Positions 1 to 7,746 of a stretch of DNA of 64,000 nt are shown here, piece by piece. Position 1 is the stretch's first letter. Each line of letters opens with the position of its first letter. The DNA is from AC-56 sp963798705 (GTDB lineage: Bacteria; Actinomycetota; Thermoleophilia; Solirubrobacterales; 70-9). Location of the stretch: assembly GCA_963798705.1 (NCBI GenBank), contig CAWCTW010000005.1, positions 1,860,001-1,924,000 of the forward strand, read 5' to 3'. Below the pieces are notes generated by a model. The model was not told the DNA's origin. It saw only the letters and a list, made by a program, of their open reading frames with translations, and did not search any database. Position numbers and translations under genes: made by a program.

Positions 1-1012
1 CATCGAGGTGGAACCGGGAGCCGGGCGGGCAGCCGGGCTGGTCCAGGAAACAGGGGACCGTCACCGTGCCCTTGACGATCCGGGCGAGGTGGTCGTTCTC
101 GCCGCTCTGGCAGCCGTCGGACCCGCACGGGGCGAACCGCTCGACCGAGGTGACGGCGAAACGCGGCGACCTGCCGTCCACGTGGAGATCGGCGAGGTCA
201 TGGTCCCCGAGGGTGCGGAATGCGCGATTCCGGATCGAGAGCATTCGGCCGGCCGCGTCACGGTCGCTCTCGACCGTGAAGTCCCAGGCGAGATACATGT
301 GGCGGCGGCCGATCCCGGCACGCCGCAGCGTGCGGAAGATCGACTCGAAGTGGTGGCGGCGCTTCTCCACGGCCGGCTGGCCGGAAGGCGTGTCGTCGCG
401 GTAGTACCGGAACGCGCGCGATGCCCGTATCCGCTTGCCGTCGGCCCGGCGCAGGTCGCGCAGGGCGACGACGTAGCGATGGTTCGCGTGGAAGTTGACC
501 GCCGGCCGGATGACCAGGGCGCGGTCCGCGGGCTCCGGGGGGTTGACGTCGACCTCGGTGAAGACGGGCCAGCGCCTGCCCGTGTCGGCGTCGATGACCA
601 CGACCGGTGCGTTGCGGCGACGGTAGGCGCGCAGGTTGGTGAGGCGCACGGCGTGCGTGCGTCGCAGTGCCCGGCGGTTGTCGAGGCCCGGGACCTTGGT
701 GACGATCTCCTGGCCTGATGAGAAGCCGTCCGAGTGGTTGTAGTCGGTGGCGTCGATATGGGCGCCGAAGCGGTTCGCGGGCATCGAGGCGGTCTTCAGC
801 GCGACCTGCCTGCCGGTCGCCGTGCCGGCGCGGACCGTGAAGTGGTCGTTGGGGAACGGCATGAGGCAGCTCGCCTGGTCCAGGAAGTCGCAGCGGTCAG
901 CGTGCGCAGTGTCGGCGGGAGGCGGCTTCGCTTCACCCGATGCCGCTGCTGGTGCGACGAGCGGGAGGATGACTCCCAGGGCTACGACCAGAATCCGGCG
1001 CGGGCCTCCCAT
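1..1012 (-). CDS. Secreted protein of unknown function, C-terminus missing (runs off left edge)
   Basis: An open frame starts at ATG 1012 and is still open at base 1, giving at least 337 codons. The N-terminus is a signal peptide: basic residues, a hydrophobic stretch (ILVVALGVILPLVAPAAA), then a small-residue cleavage region near residue 25. The mature part carries a CDFLD...CLMPFPNDHFT segment near residues 46-62 and a later VPCFLDQPGC segment. The LPFPND-type motif is reminiscent of the N-terminal domain of some secreted bacterial lipase-like proteins, but no Ser hydrolase motif falls inside the window. Function is not assigned. Its stop and C-terminal domain lie outside, so it should be judged only with the neighbouring sequence. 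The next gene on the same strand ends 32 bases upstream. Confidence 0.75.
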   Translation of the reverse strand, partial: MGGPRRILVVALGVILPLVAPAAASGEAKPPPADTAHADRCDFLDQASCLMPFPNDHFTVRAGTATGRQVALKTASMPANRFGAHIDATDYNHSDGFSSGQEIVTKVPGLDNRRALRRTHAVRLTNLRAYRRRNAPVVVIDADTGRRWPVFTEVDVNPPEPADRALVIRPAVNFHANHRYVVALRDLRRADGKRIRASRAFRYYRDDTPSGQPAVEKRRHHFESIFRTLRRAGIGRRHMYLAWDFTVESDRDAAGRMLSIRNRAFRTLGDHDLADLHVDGRSPRFAVTSVERFAPCGSDGCQSGENDHLARIVKGTVTVPCFLDQPGCPPGSRFHLD

Positions 1013-1044
1013 ACCCGGGTTCGACTATATCGGCGCCCGGCCGG

Positions 1045-1626
1045 CTAGCCATGCCGGCGGCGGGCGACCTGCCGGTCGGTCCACTCGCCGACCGAGCCGA
1101 AGGCCCACGCGACCCGGTGCGCCGCCCGCCCGGCGGGGGACGGGTCCAGGGGCTCGACCGCGATGTCCGGCGTCTGACCCAGCGCCAGCGCCGCCTTGCG
1201 CACGGCGCTCACCTGGCGGCGCTGGCGGCGCTCCCAGGAGCGACAGAACTCGGGGAGCTTGGCGTCGCCGCGGCTCTCGCTGACGTTGGCCAGATACGCG
1301 AGCAGGGTCGCCACGTGCTCGAGGTCGTCGACGGCCAGCCGCAACGCCTGGTTTCGCTCGAGGAATCGGTCTACCACCGCCCCTCGCATCACTCCGAGGT
1401 TCGCGCCGCCACCCTGCGCGGCGACCTCGCCGTGGAGATCGTGGCGGGCCGTCAGCGGCCCCAGCTCCTCCAGCAGCTTCCCGAGCGACTCGGCGGCCTT
1501 GTCGAGGGGCTCGCGAGCGTCGGTGCCGTCGAGGGAGACGGCCAGCCGTCCAAGCCGCTTCGAGGCTGCACGGGCGGTGACGTAGAGCTCGCGATAGCCG
1601 CGGTTCTCGGCGGGGTGAAGCGGCAC
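1045..1626 (-). CDS. Helical protein of unknown function (193 aa)
   Basis: GTG-start frame of 193 codons with normal high-GC codon use. The protein is rich in Ala, Leu, Arg and Glu and looks all-helical, with no signal peptide, membrane segment or catalytic motif that I recognise. It lies 67 bases downstream of the ligD-like gene on the same strand and 32 bases upstream of the secreted protein at the left edge, so it may share a transcript. No good Shine-Dalgarno is visible before GTG 1626; a frame-shifted alternative on the same strand (1025-1633) is Arg/Gly/Pro-rich and is judged a shadow. Function unknown. Confidence 0.6.
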   Translation of the reverse strand: MPLHPAENRGYRELYVTARAASKRLGRLAVSLDGTDAREPLDKAAESLGKLLEELGPLTARHDLHGEVAAQGGGANLGVMRGAVVDRFLERNQALRLAVDDLEHVATLLAYLANVSESRGDAKLPEFCRSWERRQRRQVSAVRKAALALGQTPDIAVEPLDPSPAGRAAHRVAWAFGSVGEWTDRQVARRRHG

Positions 1627-1693
1627 CGGGCAAAGGTATTGGAAACCGGCCCCGCTCCGCGTGGCCCCGGCACGGGGTCCGTCCGGGCGGCGA

Positions 1694-3151
1694 TCAGGGC
1701 GGCGGTTGCTCCTCCTCGAAGACGACCTCCGCGGGGCTCTTGTCGGGCCGCAGGCCCTTGTAAACCGGGGCGCGAAGGGTCCGCGCGGCGGTCCACTCGC
1801 GGAACTCGATCTCGGCGACGAGCCTCGGCTCGACGAAGACGGCCTCGCGAGGGGGCTGGCGCCCCCTGAAGGGGCTCTTCTTCGTCCGCAGCGGCTCGAG
1901 CAGGCCCTCGAGGCGATCCAGCTCGGCGTCGGTGAAGCCGGTGCCGACGCGGCCCGCGTAGCGCAGCCGGTCCTGGTCCCCCTCGTACTCGTTGTAGCCG
2001 ACGAGCAGGGCGCCGACCGTCCCGGAGCGGCGGCCCTTCCCCGGCAGCCAACCGCCGATCACGAGCTCCTGGCCCTTGAGGTTCTTCACCTTCAGCCAGG
2101 CGCGAGTCCGCCGCCCGGGCAGGTAGCGGCTGTCCAGGCGCTTTGCGACCAGGCCCTCCAGGCCCCGCTCCCTGGTGAGATCGAGGAGGCTCTCTCCGTC
2201 GCCGCGGTGGTAGGTGGGCGTCTGCCAGTGTGCGTCCTCGAGCCCCAGGCCCTCCAAACGCTCGCGGCGCTCCGTATAGGGCAGGTCCATCAGGTTGCGA
2301 CCGTCCACGTAGAGCAGGTCGAAGACCATGTAGGTGACCGGGGTGTCGGCCATCCGGCGCCGGACGGCGGCCTCGGAGGCGACGTTCATGCGGCCCTGCA
2401 GGCGTTCGAAGCTGGGGTTGCCGGAGTCGTCGAAGGCGACGATCTCGCCGTCGAGGACGGCGTCGGTCGAGCCCAGCTCGGCGGCCAGGGCCCGCAGCTC
2501 CGGATAGGTGGGGGTGATCTCACGCAGCGTCCTGCTCTCGAGGCGAAGGCTGCCGGCCTCGCAGTACGCGACCGCACGGATACCGTCCCACTTGATCTCG
2601 TACGCCCACCCTTCGTCGTCGCGCGGGAGCGTGGAGAGCACCGCCGCCATCGGCTTCAAGCCCCTCGGCATCGGCTCGCGATCCGGGTCGGCGGGCGGAT
2701 CCATCCGGTGGATCATCCAGTTGTCGCCCTTGGTCTGGAAGAGGGCGTACCTGCCGCTCATCCGCTCGCCGTGGAAGGTGGCGATCACCTCGTCGCGGCG
2801 GAACTTCTCGGCCTCATAGGTGCCGCGGTCCCAGATCCGCATCCTGCCCGCCCCGTATTGGCCCTTGGGGATGTCTCCCTCGAACTCCAGGTACTCGAGG
2901 GGGTGGTCCTCCGTATGGACGGCGAGGCGGTTCTGCTTGGGGTCCTGGGGAACCCCCTTCGGCAGTGCAAACGAGACGAGCGTGCCGTCGTGCTCCAGGC
3001 GGAGATCCCAGTGGAGCCGCCGCGCATGGTGCTCCTGGATCACGAAGCGGTCGGCCTTGCCGTCCTTACTTCGCTTGGAGGCCCTGGGCTCGGGGGTCTT
3101 GTCGAACGAGCGCTTGCGCTCGTATTCGCTGAGCTTCTTGCGGCCTGCCAT
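1694..3151 (-). CDS. ligD: LigD-type ATP-dependent DNA ligase with 3'-phosphoesterase domain
   Basis: 485-residue protein starting at ATG 3151. Residues about 30-155 form the LigD 3'-phosphoesterase domain (HHARRLHWDLRLEHDG with H41/H42, H47 and D49; KGQYGAG follows). Residues about 180-485 form an ATP-dependent ligase: motif I EIKWDG with adenylated Lys187, VLDGE, the VFDLLYVDG region, EGLVAK near 332, WLKVK near 352, then an OB fold. The family seals double-strand breaks with Ku in bacterial end joining; the phosphoesterase trims 3' ends. The primase/polymerase domain of full LigD is absent, and no ku gene is in the window. The frame is open upstream to 3361, but that extension is Arg/Gly-rich shadow sequence, so MAGRKK is taken as the start. 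Confidence 0.93.
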   Translation of the reverse strand: MAGRKKLSEYERKRSFDKTPEPRASKRSKDGKADRFVIQEHHARRLHWDLRLEHDGTLVSFALPKGVPQDPKQNRLAVHTEDHPLEYLEFEGDIPKGQYGAGRMRIWDRGTYEAEKFRRDEVIATFHGERMSGRYALFQTKGDNWMIHRMDPPADPDREPMPRGLKPMAAVLSTLPRDDEGWAYEIKWDGIRAVAYCEAGSLRLESRTLREITPTYPELRALAAELGSTDAVLDGEIVAFDDSGNPSFERLQGRMNVASEAAVRRRMADTPVTYMVFDLLYVDGRNLMDLPYTERRERLEGLGLEDAHWQTPTYHRGDGESLLDLTRERGLEGLVAKRLDSRYLPGRRTRAWLKVKNLKGQELVIGGWLPGKGRRSGTVGALLVGYNEYEGDQDRLRYAGRVGTGFTDAELDRLEGLLEPLRTKKSPFRGRQPPREAVFVEPRLVAEIEFREWTAARTLRAPVYKGLRPDKSPAEVVFEEEQPPP

Positions 3152-3180
3152 GGCGAGCCCATGGTAGGCGTGGGGCCATT

Positions 3181-3324
3181 TCAGGTCTCGGCCTGGTCGC
3201 GCCCGGAGTCCTCGTCCACCTGCTCGGGCGCTGCGCTGGGCTCGGCGTCCTGATCGCCGCCGTAGGCATCCTCGCCGCCCTCGTCCGCCTCGCCCTCGCG
3301 CCCCTCCGGGACGCCCTCGATCAT
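3181..3324 (-). CDS. Small acidic ORF (47 aa) overlapping the HNH stop codon
   Basis: ATG 3324 overlaps the stop of the HNH gene as ATGA, the usual sign of translational coupling. The 47-residue product is very acidic and Gly-rich (about 16 Asp/Glu), with only three Arg, no Lys, and no hydrophobic segment. It could be a real small partner of the nuclease (an acidic, DNA-mimic-like peptide) or chance open sequence between HNH and ligD. Too short to recognise a family. Confidence 0.35.
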   Translation of the reverse strand: MIEGVPEGREGEADEGGEDAYGGDQDAEPSAAPEQVDEDSGRDQAET

Positions 3325-3773
3325 CTCGCGGTCGGCTGCGGATTCGACGACTGCGCGTCACCGGGCGTCGCCTCGCCGAAGCCCCCCTGCTCGGGCCTGG
3401 GGCCGGTCTCGACGGTCATGGGCGAGGCGTACCCGTCCCCGACGAGCCCGAAATACCAAGCGTTTCGGCACAGGACATCCTCGAACGTGGCGCCGGGAGG
3501 CGGACTGGTCACGAGCCCGGCCTCGATCTCGCCGTGGCAGTTCGCGCACACGAGCACGCATTTCTGAAGCTCTTGGCGGTAGTCGTCGAGCGCTTTGGTC
3601 GTGTGCATGCTCATCGGAAACGACTTGAGCTCCGGGACGACGTGATGAAACGTCAGGGTCACGAGGCACCGGTCGTAACCGCAGATCGTGCAGCATCCAC
3701 CTGCCTCTTCGACGAGTAACTCCTTCACCCGTTGCTTGCGTCGTGTCACCGCCTCGCCGACGCAGCGCTTCAA
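3321..3773 (-). CDS. HNH endonuclease-like protein
   Basis: 150-residue protein with a compact HNH/zinc core: CTICGYDRC near residues 28-36, the His pair in LTFHHVVPE near 42-48, and CANCHGE near 76-82. Two CxxC pairs probably bind structural zinc, and HH...N/H forms the metal-dependent nuclease site. The family cuts DNA in restriction, homing, phage packaging or repair roles; which applies is not clear. The start is TTG 3773, with GGAGGG about 11 bases upstream; GTG 3749 is an alternative. A SOS box lies about 160 bases upstream (3931-3944), so damage induction is plausible. The stop overlaps a small acidic ORF. Confidence 0.75.
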   Translation of the reverse strand: MKRCVGEAVTRRKQRVKELLVEEAGGCCTICGYDRCLVTLTFHHVVPELKSFPMSMHTTKALDDYRQELQKCVLVCANCHGEIEAGLVTSPPPGATFEDVLCRNAWYFGLVGDGYASPMTVETGPRPEQGGFGEATPGDAQSSNPQPTAR

Positions 3774-3930
3774 CGCCAGGCACGACCCTCCCTGCCCCTG
3801 GAGTAATGGGCAAACTCAGTTCGGCCATGCCGCTTGCAATCCCGCACCTCGACCGCGCACCGTCGGTTTGGATCCGGTGGTCTTCCCTTCTGCGGGACTA
3901 AGGGAATTGATGGGCCAGGGCGGGTCGGCA

Positions 3931-3944
3931 CGAACAAACGTTCG
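3931..3944. promoter_or_regulatory. LexA (SOS) box
   Basis: CGAACAAACGTTCG is a perfect match to the actinobacterial/Gram-positive LexA operator (CGAACNNNNGTTCG, five-base arms around four bases). AT-rich TGTATATG abuts it on the minus-strand upstream side and could be the -10 of a promoter firing toward the HNH gene, with the box on the start site. The leader to the HNH start would be about 165 bases. A second box with almost the same core lies at 59819-59832. Confidence 0.75.
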
Positions 3945-3987
3945 CATATACATCGGACGGAAAGCGGCCATCCGCTGAGTCGTTTCA

Positions 3988-4062
3988 TGGGGGCGGCGGG
4001 AATCGAACCCGCGTTTGTGCAGCTTAAAAGGCTGCCGCAAAACCAACTTTTGCTACACCCCC
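3988..4062 (-). tRNA. tRNA-Lys (anticodon UUU)
   Basis: Full cloverleaf on the minus strand: acceptor GGGGGUG paired with CGCCCCC (one U-G), D-stem GCAA/UUGC, anticodon stem GCAGC/GCUGC around loop CUUUUAA (anticodon UUU), T-arm GCGGG-UUCGAUU-CCCGC, discriminator A at 3988. CCA is not encoded (TGA follows). The 5' end overlaps by ten bases the 3' end of a short lipoprotein-like ORF. Confidence 0.96.
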
Positions 4063-4229
4063 AGCACTTCTCTTCGAGACTGTAGCCACCGGTTGCGTGG
4101 CGCCGATTGGCCGGAGGCGACGGAGGACGACGTCGTATCCGGCGAGTTGCTTGACGATCCGCATCCGGCCGCGAGCAAGGCACCAACTGTCAGCATCGCT
4201 AGCGCCATTTGGCTGACCGAGCGCCTCAT
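4053..4229 (-). CDS. Very short lipoprotein (58 aa) whose end overlaps tRNA-Lys
   Basis: ATG 4229 lies three bases after the PhzF stop, with a run of six G as a likely ribosome site. The protein begins MRRS, continues with a hydrophobic stretch and ends its leader in a textbook lipobox LAAGC (Cys23), then a Ser/Thr-rich linker (GSSSNS, TTSSS). After only 35 mature residues it stops at TAG 4055-4053, inside the first bases of the tRNA-Lys gene. Either this is a genuine miniature lipoprotein in an operon with the PhzF gene, or it is the stump of a longer lipoprotein lost next to the tRNA. Lgt, which would lipidate it, is encoded at 59973. Confidence 0.55.
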   Translation of the reverse strand: MRRSVSQMALAMLTVGALLAAGCGSSSNSPDTTSSSVASGQSAPRNRWLQSRREVLGV

Positions 4230-4232
4230 GTG

Positions 4233-4925
4233 TCACCCCCCGCCGGTCGCGAGTACCGTGTAATTGCGCACCTCGTCAAGCTCGACCCGGCCGGCGATCT
4301 CGACCATGCCGCCGTTCAGCGGCCTCGTGCGAATGCGCGATCCGCGCCCCTGCCGGATGTCGAGCGGGCGGCCGAGTACGGCGGTGAGGACGACTGCCGC
4401 CGAGCCGGTCGCCTCGTCTTCGGGGATCCCGAGCGGTTCCGCGAACACCCGCTCGCGAACAACGCCGGTCGCCTCGTCGATCCAAGCCCACATCCCGACC
4501 TCGATGTCCTGCCTCGGCGAGCCCTCGAGCGCCTCGACCTCCGCGGGCGAGGCGAGCTCCAGGAACTCGAACTCCGGCGTCCATTCGGGCCGGCCCGCCG
4601 CGTAGGCCACCTCGCCCTCCGCGCGGACCGGGACCTCCCCGGCCGGCGCCCGCAAGATGGGCACGCCGCCACACTCCCGCTCCAGGAGCCAGGCCGTCCC
4701 GACTACCGGGTGCCCCGCGAACGGGATCTCGACGGCCGGCGTGAAGATCCGGATCTCGCCACGCTGGGCCTCGTCCACGAAGACCGTTTCACTGAACCCG
4801 AGGTCGGTCGCCGCCGCCTGCCGTTCGCCGTCAGGCACGGACGCCCCGTCGAGGAAGACGCCCAGCGGGTTGCCACCGGTCCCGTCGTCCCCGCAGAAGA
4901 CCCTCAGCACGTGCACCTCCGCCAC
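4233..4925 (-). CDS. PhzF-family isomerase/epimerase
   Basis: 230-residue PhzF-fold protein starting at GTG 4925. It shows the family's conserved SETVFV with catalytic Glu46, the FAGHP segment near 69-73, and a C-terminal DEATGSAA loop. These enzymes have diaminopimelate-epimerase folds and catalyse isomerisations by acid/base chemistry; PhzF itself acts in phenazine synthesis, but most relatives have unknown substrates. It is shorter than the usual 260-300 residues, mainly in the middle. No phenazine genes lie nearby, so the substrate is open. A short lipoprotein frame follows three bases downstream. Confidence 0.8.
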   Translation of the reverse strand: MAEVHVLRVFCGDDGTGGNPLGVFLDGASVPDGERQAAATDLGFSETVFVDEAQRGEIRIFTPAVEIPFAGHPVVGTAWLLERECGGVPILRAPAGEVPVRAEGEVAYAAGRPEWTPEFEFLELASPAEVEALEGSPRQDIEVGMWAWIDEATGVVRERVFAEPLGIPEDEATGSAAVVLTAVLGRPLDIRQGRGSRIRTRPLNGGMVEIAGRVELDEVRNYTVLATGGG

Positions 4926-5012
4926 GCCGCATTTGTATCGCAGGCGAGCCCCAGGCCCGGGCGCGCACGGCCGCCGGTCTGCGCTTGCGCCGCCGCGACG
5001 AGGGTATCCGCG

Positions 5013-5447
5013 ATGCAGATGTCGCTGGGAGCGTTCAGCCGGGGCCTGCAGGCGTCGGTTCGCAACAACTACACGGCGTTCGGCTACTCGGTGATGATCA
5101 CCGCCTCATACGGAGTGCTTACGAGCCAGGAGTCCACGCCGAGGCTGGGATACGTCTTCCTGTTCATCTTGGGGGCCGTCGCCGCCTTCGTCGGCATCGA
5201 GCTCGTCGTCTCCAAGGGCCTGGAGCGCGTGCCGCGCGGGGAGCCGACCAAGGTGGTCGCGCTCGGCGCCGCCTTCTCGTTCGGGTCGGTGGGCGCCGGT
5301 GTCGGAGCGGCCGCCCTGAGCACCGTGTTGTTGAGCGGCCTGGCGGTGTGGCCCGTCGGGGGACTCGCTGCGAGTGCAACGTACGTCCTGATGTCGGGTT
5401 TCGAGATCGCGCTCGCCGAGCTGGTTGAGCGCAACGGCGGGCGCTGA
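5013..5447 (+). CDS. Small integral membrane protein, unknown function
   Basis: 144 residues from ATG 5013, with GAGGG about eight bases upstream. Hydrophobic segments near residues 23-35, 46-65, 84-106 and 110-130 suggest three or four membrane helices with short polar links (SKGLERVPRGEP). No transport or enzyme motif is recognised. It is single-gene and convergent with purH. The frame stays open upstream to 4209, but that part is antisense to the PhzF gene and is not considered coding. Confidence 0.65.
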   Translation: MQMSLGAFSRGLQASVRNNYTAFGYSVMITASYGVLTSQESTPRLGYVFLFILGAVAAFVGIELVVSKGLERVPRGEPTKVVALGAAFSFGSVGAGVGAAALSTVLLSGLAVWPVGGLAASATYVLMSGFEIALAELVERNGGR

Positions 5448-5488
5448 CCCCGGCCCGCTATCTGTAGGACTGATCCGCAACCCCGCCT

Positions 5489-7108
5489 CTAGTGGCGGAA
5501 GTGACGGCGGCCGGTGAAGACCATCGCCGCGCCCGCCTCGTCGCAGGCGGCGATCACCTCGGCATCGCGCACCGAGCCGCCCGGCTGGACGAAGGCGGTG
5601 GAGCCGGCCTCGATCGCCAGCTGCGGGCCGTCGGGGAAGGGGAAGAAGGCGTCGGACGCGACGACCGACCCTTCGAGGACCGCCTCCGCCTCGTCGCCGC
5701 GAGCCTCGCGCGCCTTCTCGATCGCCAGCCTCACCGAGTCGACCCGGCTCATCTGGCCCGCGCCCACGCCGACAGTCGCCCCCTCCTTCGCGATCACGAT
5801 CGCGTTCGAGCGCACGTGCTGGCAGACCTTCCAGGCGAACCACAGGTCGTCCCACTGCGTACCGGTCGGGCTCGACTCCGTGACCAGCTTCATCGACTCG
5901 CGCTCCGAGTCGATGCGATCCGGCTCCTGCACCAGGAGCCCCCCTCGCACCCGCTTCAGGTCGCGATTGCCCGGCTCGTCCCGGCGCTGCTCGGTTGCCT
6001 CCAGGATGCGGATCGCCTCCTTCTGGCGCAGCACCGTCAGCGCGTCGTCGTCGTAGCTGGGCGCGATCAGGACCTCGATGAAGTGCTGGTGCAGCCGCTC
6101 GGCGAGGGGACCGTCCACGTTTCGGTTGAACGCGATCACGGCGCCGAAGGCCGACATCGGATCGCAGGAGAGCGCCTTCTCGTAGGCCCCGCCGATCGAG
6201 CCGCCGACCGCGACGCCGCATGGGTTGTTGTGCTTGACGATCACGCATGCCGCGGCATCGAACTCGTCCAGCAACCGCCGCGCCGCGTCCAGGTCGAGCA
6301 CGTTGTTGAACGAGAGCGCCCGCCCGTGGAGCTTCGCCACCCGGGACAGGATGTGCGTCCGCGCGCCCACCTCCACATACAGGGCCGCCTTCTGGTGAGG
6401 GTTCTCCCCATAGGACAGGTCGAGGAACTTCTCGTGCGCCATCACCCAGTGCTCGGGAAACTCCTCGTACCGGACCCCGAACCAGCGGCTGATCGCCGCG
6501 TCGTACCGGGCCGTGAACGCGAAGGCTTCGTTGGCCAGCCAGTGCCGGGTCGCCGCGGAGACGCCGCCTCCGGTCTCCTCCAGCTCCGCCAGCACCGCGT
6601 CGTAGCTCTCCGGCTGCACGACCACGGCGACGAAGCCATGGTTCTTGGCCGCCGCCCGAATCATCGTCGGCCCGCCGATGTCGATGTTCTCGATGGCGTC
6701 GGACTCACTCGTGCCCTGCCGGGCCACGGTGCGCTCGAAGGGGTACAGGTTCACGCACACGAGGTCGATCGGCTCGATCCCCTCCCGCTTCAGGACCTCC
6801 ACGTGCTCGGGGTCGTCGCGGACGGCCAGCAGGCCCGCATGGAGCCGCGGATGAAGCGTCTTCACCCTTCCGTCGAGGATCTCCGGGGACCCAGTGAGTT
6901 CGGACACGTCACGAACCTCGATGCCGGCGTCCCGGAGCGCCGCCGCGGTGCCGCCCGTGGAGACGATCTCGACGCCCAGTCGCTGGAGCCCGTGCGCGAA
7001 ATCGACGATGCCCGTCTTGTCGGACACGGAGATGAGCGCGCGGCGCACCGTGACCGCGTCGAATTCCGACGCCTCCGGTCCAGCCGAAGGGACGGTCGGG
7101 TCAGCCAT
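5489..7108 (-). CDS. purH: Bifunctional AICAR formyltransferase / IMP cyclohydrolase
   Basis: 539-residue PurH. The N-terminal part (about 15-215) is the MGS-like IMP cyclohydrolase (RRALISVSDKTG, STGGTAAAL, DGRVKTLHP); the rest is AICAR transformylase with the catalytic KHNNPCGV motif. It catalyses the last two steps of IMP synthesis using 10-formyl-tetrahydrofolate. ATG 7108 (MADPTV) is chosen; the upstream open part belongs to purN. It overlaps the purN stop by eight bases and is last in the run purF-purN-purH. Confidence 0.97.
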   Translation of the reverse strand: MADPTVPSAGPEASEFDAVTVRRALISVSDKTGIVDFAHGLQRLGVEIVSTGGTAAALRDAGIEVRDVSELTGSPEILDGRVKTLHPRLHAGLLAVRDDPEHVEVLKREGIEPIDLVCVNLYPFERTVARQGTSESDAIENIDIGGPTMIRAAAKNHGFVAVVVQPESYDAVLAELEETGGGVSAATRHWLANEAFAFTARYDAAISRWFGVRYEEFPEHWVMAHEKFLDLSYGENPHQKAALYVEVGARTHILSRVAKLHGRALSFNNVLDLDAARRLLDEFDAAACVIVKHNNPCGVAVGGSIGGAYEKALSCDPMSAFGAVIAFNRNVDGPLAERLHQHFIEVLIAPSYDDDALTVLRQKEAIRILEATEQRRDEPGNRDLKRVRGGLLVQEPDRIDSERESMKLVTESSPTGTQWDDLWFAWKVCQHVRSNAIVIAKEGATVGVGAGQMSRVDSVRLAIEKAREARGDEAEAVLEGSVVASDAFFPFPDGPQLAIEAGSTAFVQPGGSVRDAEVIAACDEAGAAMVFTGRRHFRH

Positions 7109-7739
7109 CCACCGGGCTCCCGGTCCGTTCGACGTGCACGAGCCGCGGGTTCGCGGGGTCGAGGCGAGCAGCACCGGCCGCGATCAAGCGGATCGCCTCC
7201 GGTAGCAGCTGATGCTCGACCTCGTGAATCTCCCTCTCCAGTTGCGAGCGGTCGCGAGTGTATGGCACGTCGACCGGGCGTTGCAGGATGATGGGGCCGG
7301 AGTCGACGCCCTCGTCGACGAAGTGCACCGTCACCCCCGTCACCCTCACACCGTGATCGAGCGCCTGCCCGATGGCGTCGAGACCGGGGAAGGAGGGCAG
7401 GAGCGCTGGGTGGACGTTCACGATCCGGTTCCGAAGCCGGCGCACGAACTCCGGCGACAGGAGCTCCATGTATCCGGCCAGGACGACGAGGTCGATCTGG
7501 CGCTCGGCGAGCCAGTCGCCCATCGCGGCGTCGCGATCCGCCCGGTCGCGGTGGTCGCCGCGTGCGAACACGGCCGTGTCCACGCCGGCGTGGGCAGCGC
7601 GCTCCAGCGCCCCGGCCCCCGCCTTGTTGGAGGCGACGCAGGCGATCTCGATGCCGTCACGGCCGTGGACGGTGTCGAGGATCGCCTGGAGGTTGGTCCC
7701 CGTCCCCGAGGCGAGAACGGCGATGCGGAACGTGCCCAA
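7101..7739 (-). CDS. purN: Phosphoribosylglycinamide formyltransferase
   Basis: 212-residue GART from TTG 7739, which lies seven bases after the purF stop. Key segments are LASGTGTNLQAI near residue 10, VNVHPALLPSFPG (folate/His site) and VTVHFVDEGVDSGPI (catalytic Asp). It transfers a formyl group from 10-formyl-THF to GAR, step 3 of purine synthesis. GTG 7772, inside purF, is an alternative start. It overlaps purH, so the two are probably translationally coupled. Confidence 0.95.
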   Translation of the reverse strand: MGTFRIAVLASGTGTNLQAILDTVHGRDGIEIACVASNKAGAGALERAAHAGVDTAVFARGDHRDRADRDAAMGDWLAERQIDLVVLAGYMELLSPEFVRRLRNRIVNVHPALLPSFPGLDAIGQALDHGVRVTGVTVHFVDEGVDSGPIILQRPVDVPYTRDRSQLEREIHEVEHQLLPEAIRLIAAGAARLDPANPRLVHVERTGSPVDG

Positions 7740-7746
7740 GCGCGCT

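Noticed and set aside
1661..3253. A 530-codon plus-strand frame opposite ligD
   Set aside because: Low-complexity Arg/Ala/Leu/Gly product, no ribosome site, fully antisense to a conserved ligase.
4209..5012. Upstream extension of the small membrane protein frame over the PhzF gene
   Set aside because: Antisense to PhzF; the translated part is low-complexity and a good start with ribosome site exists at 5013.
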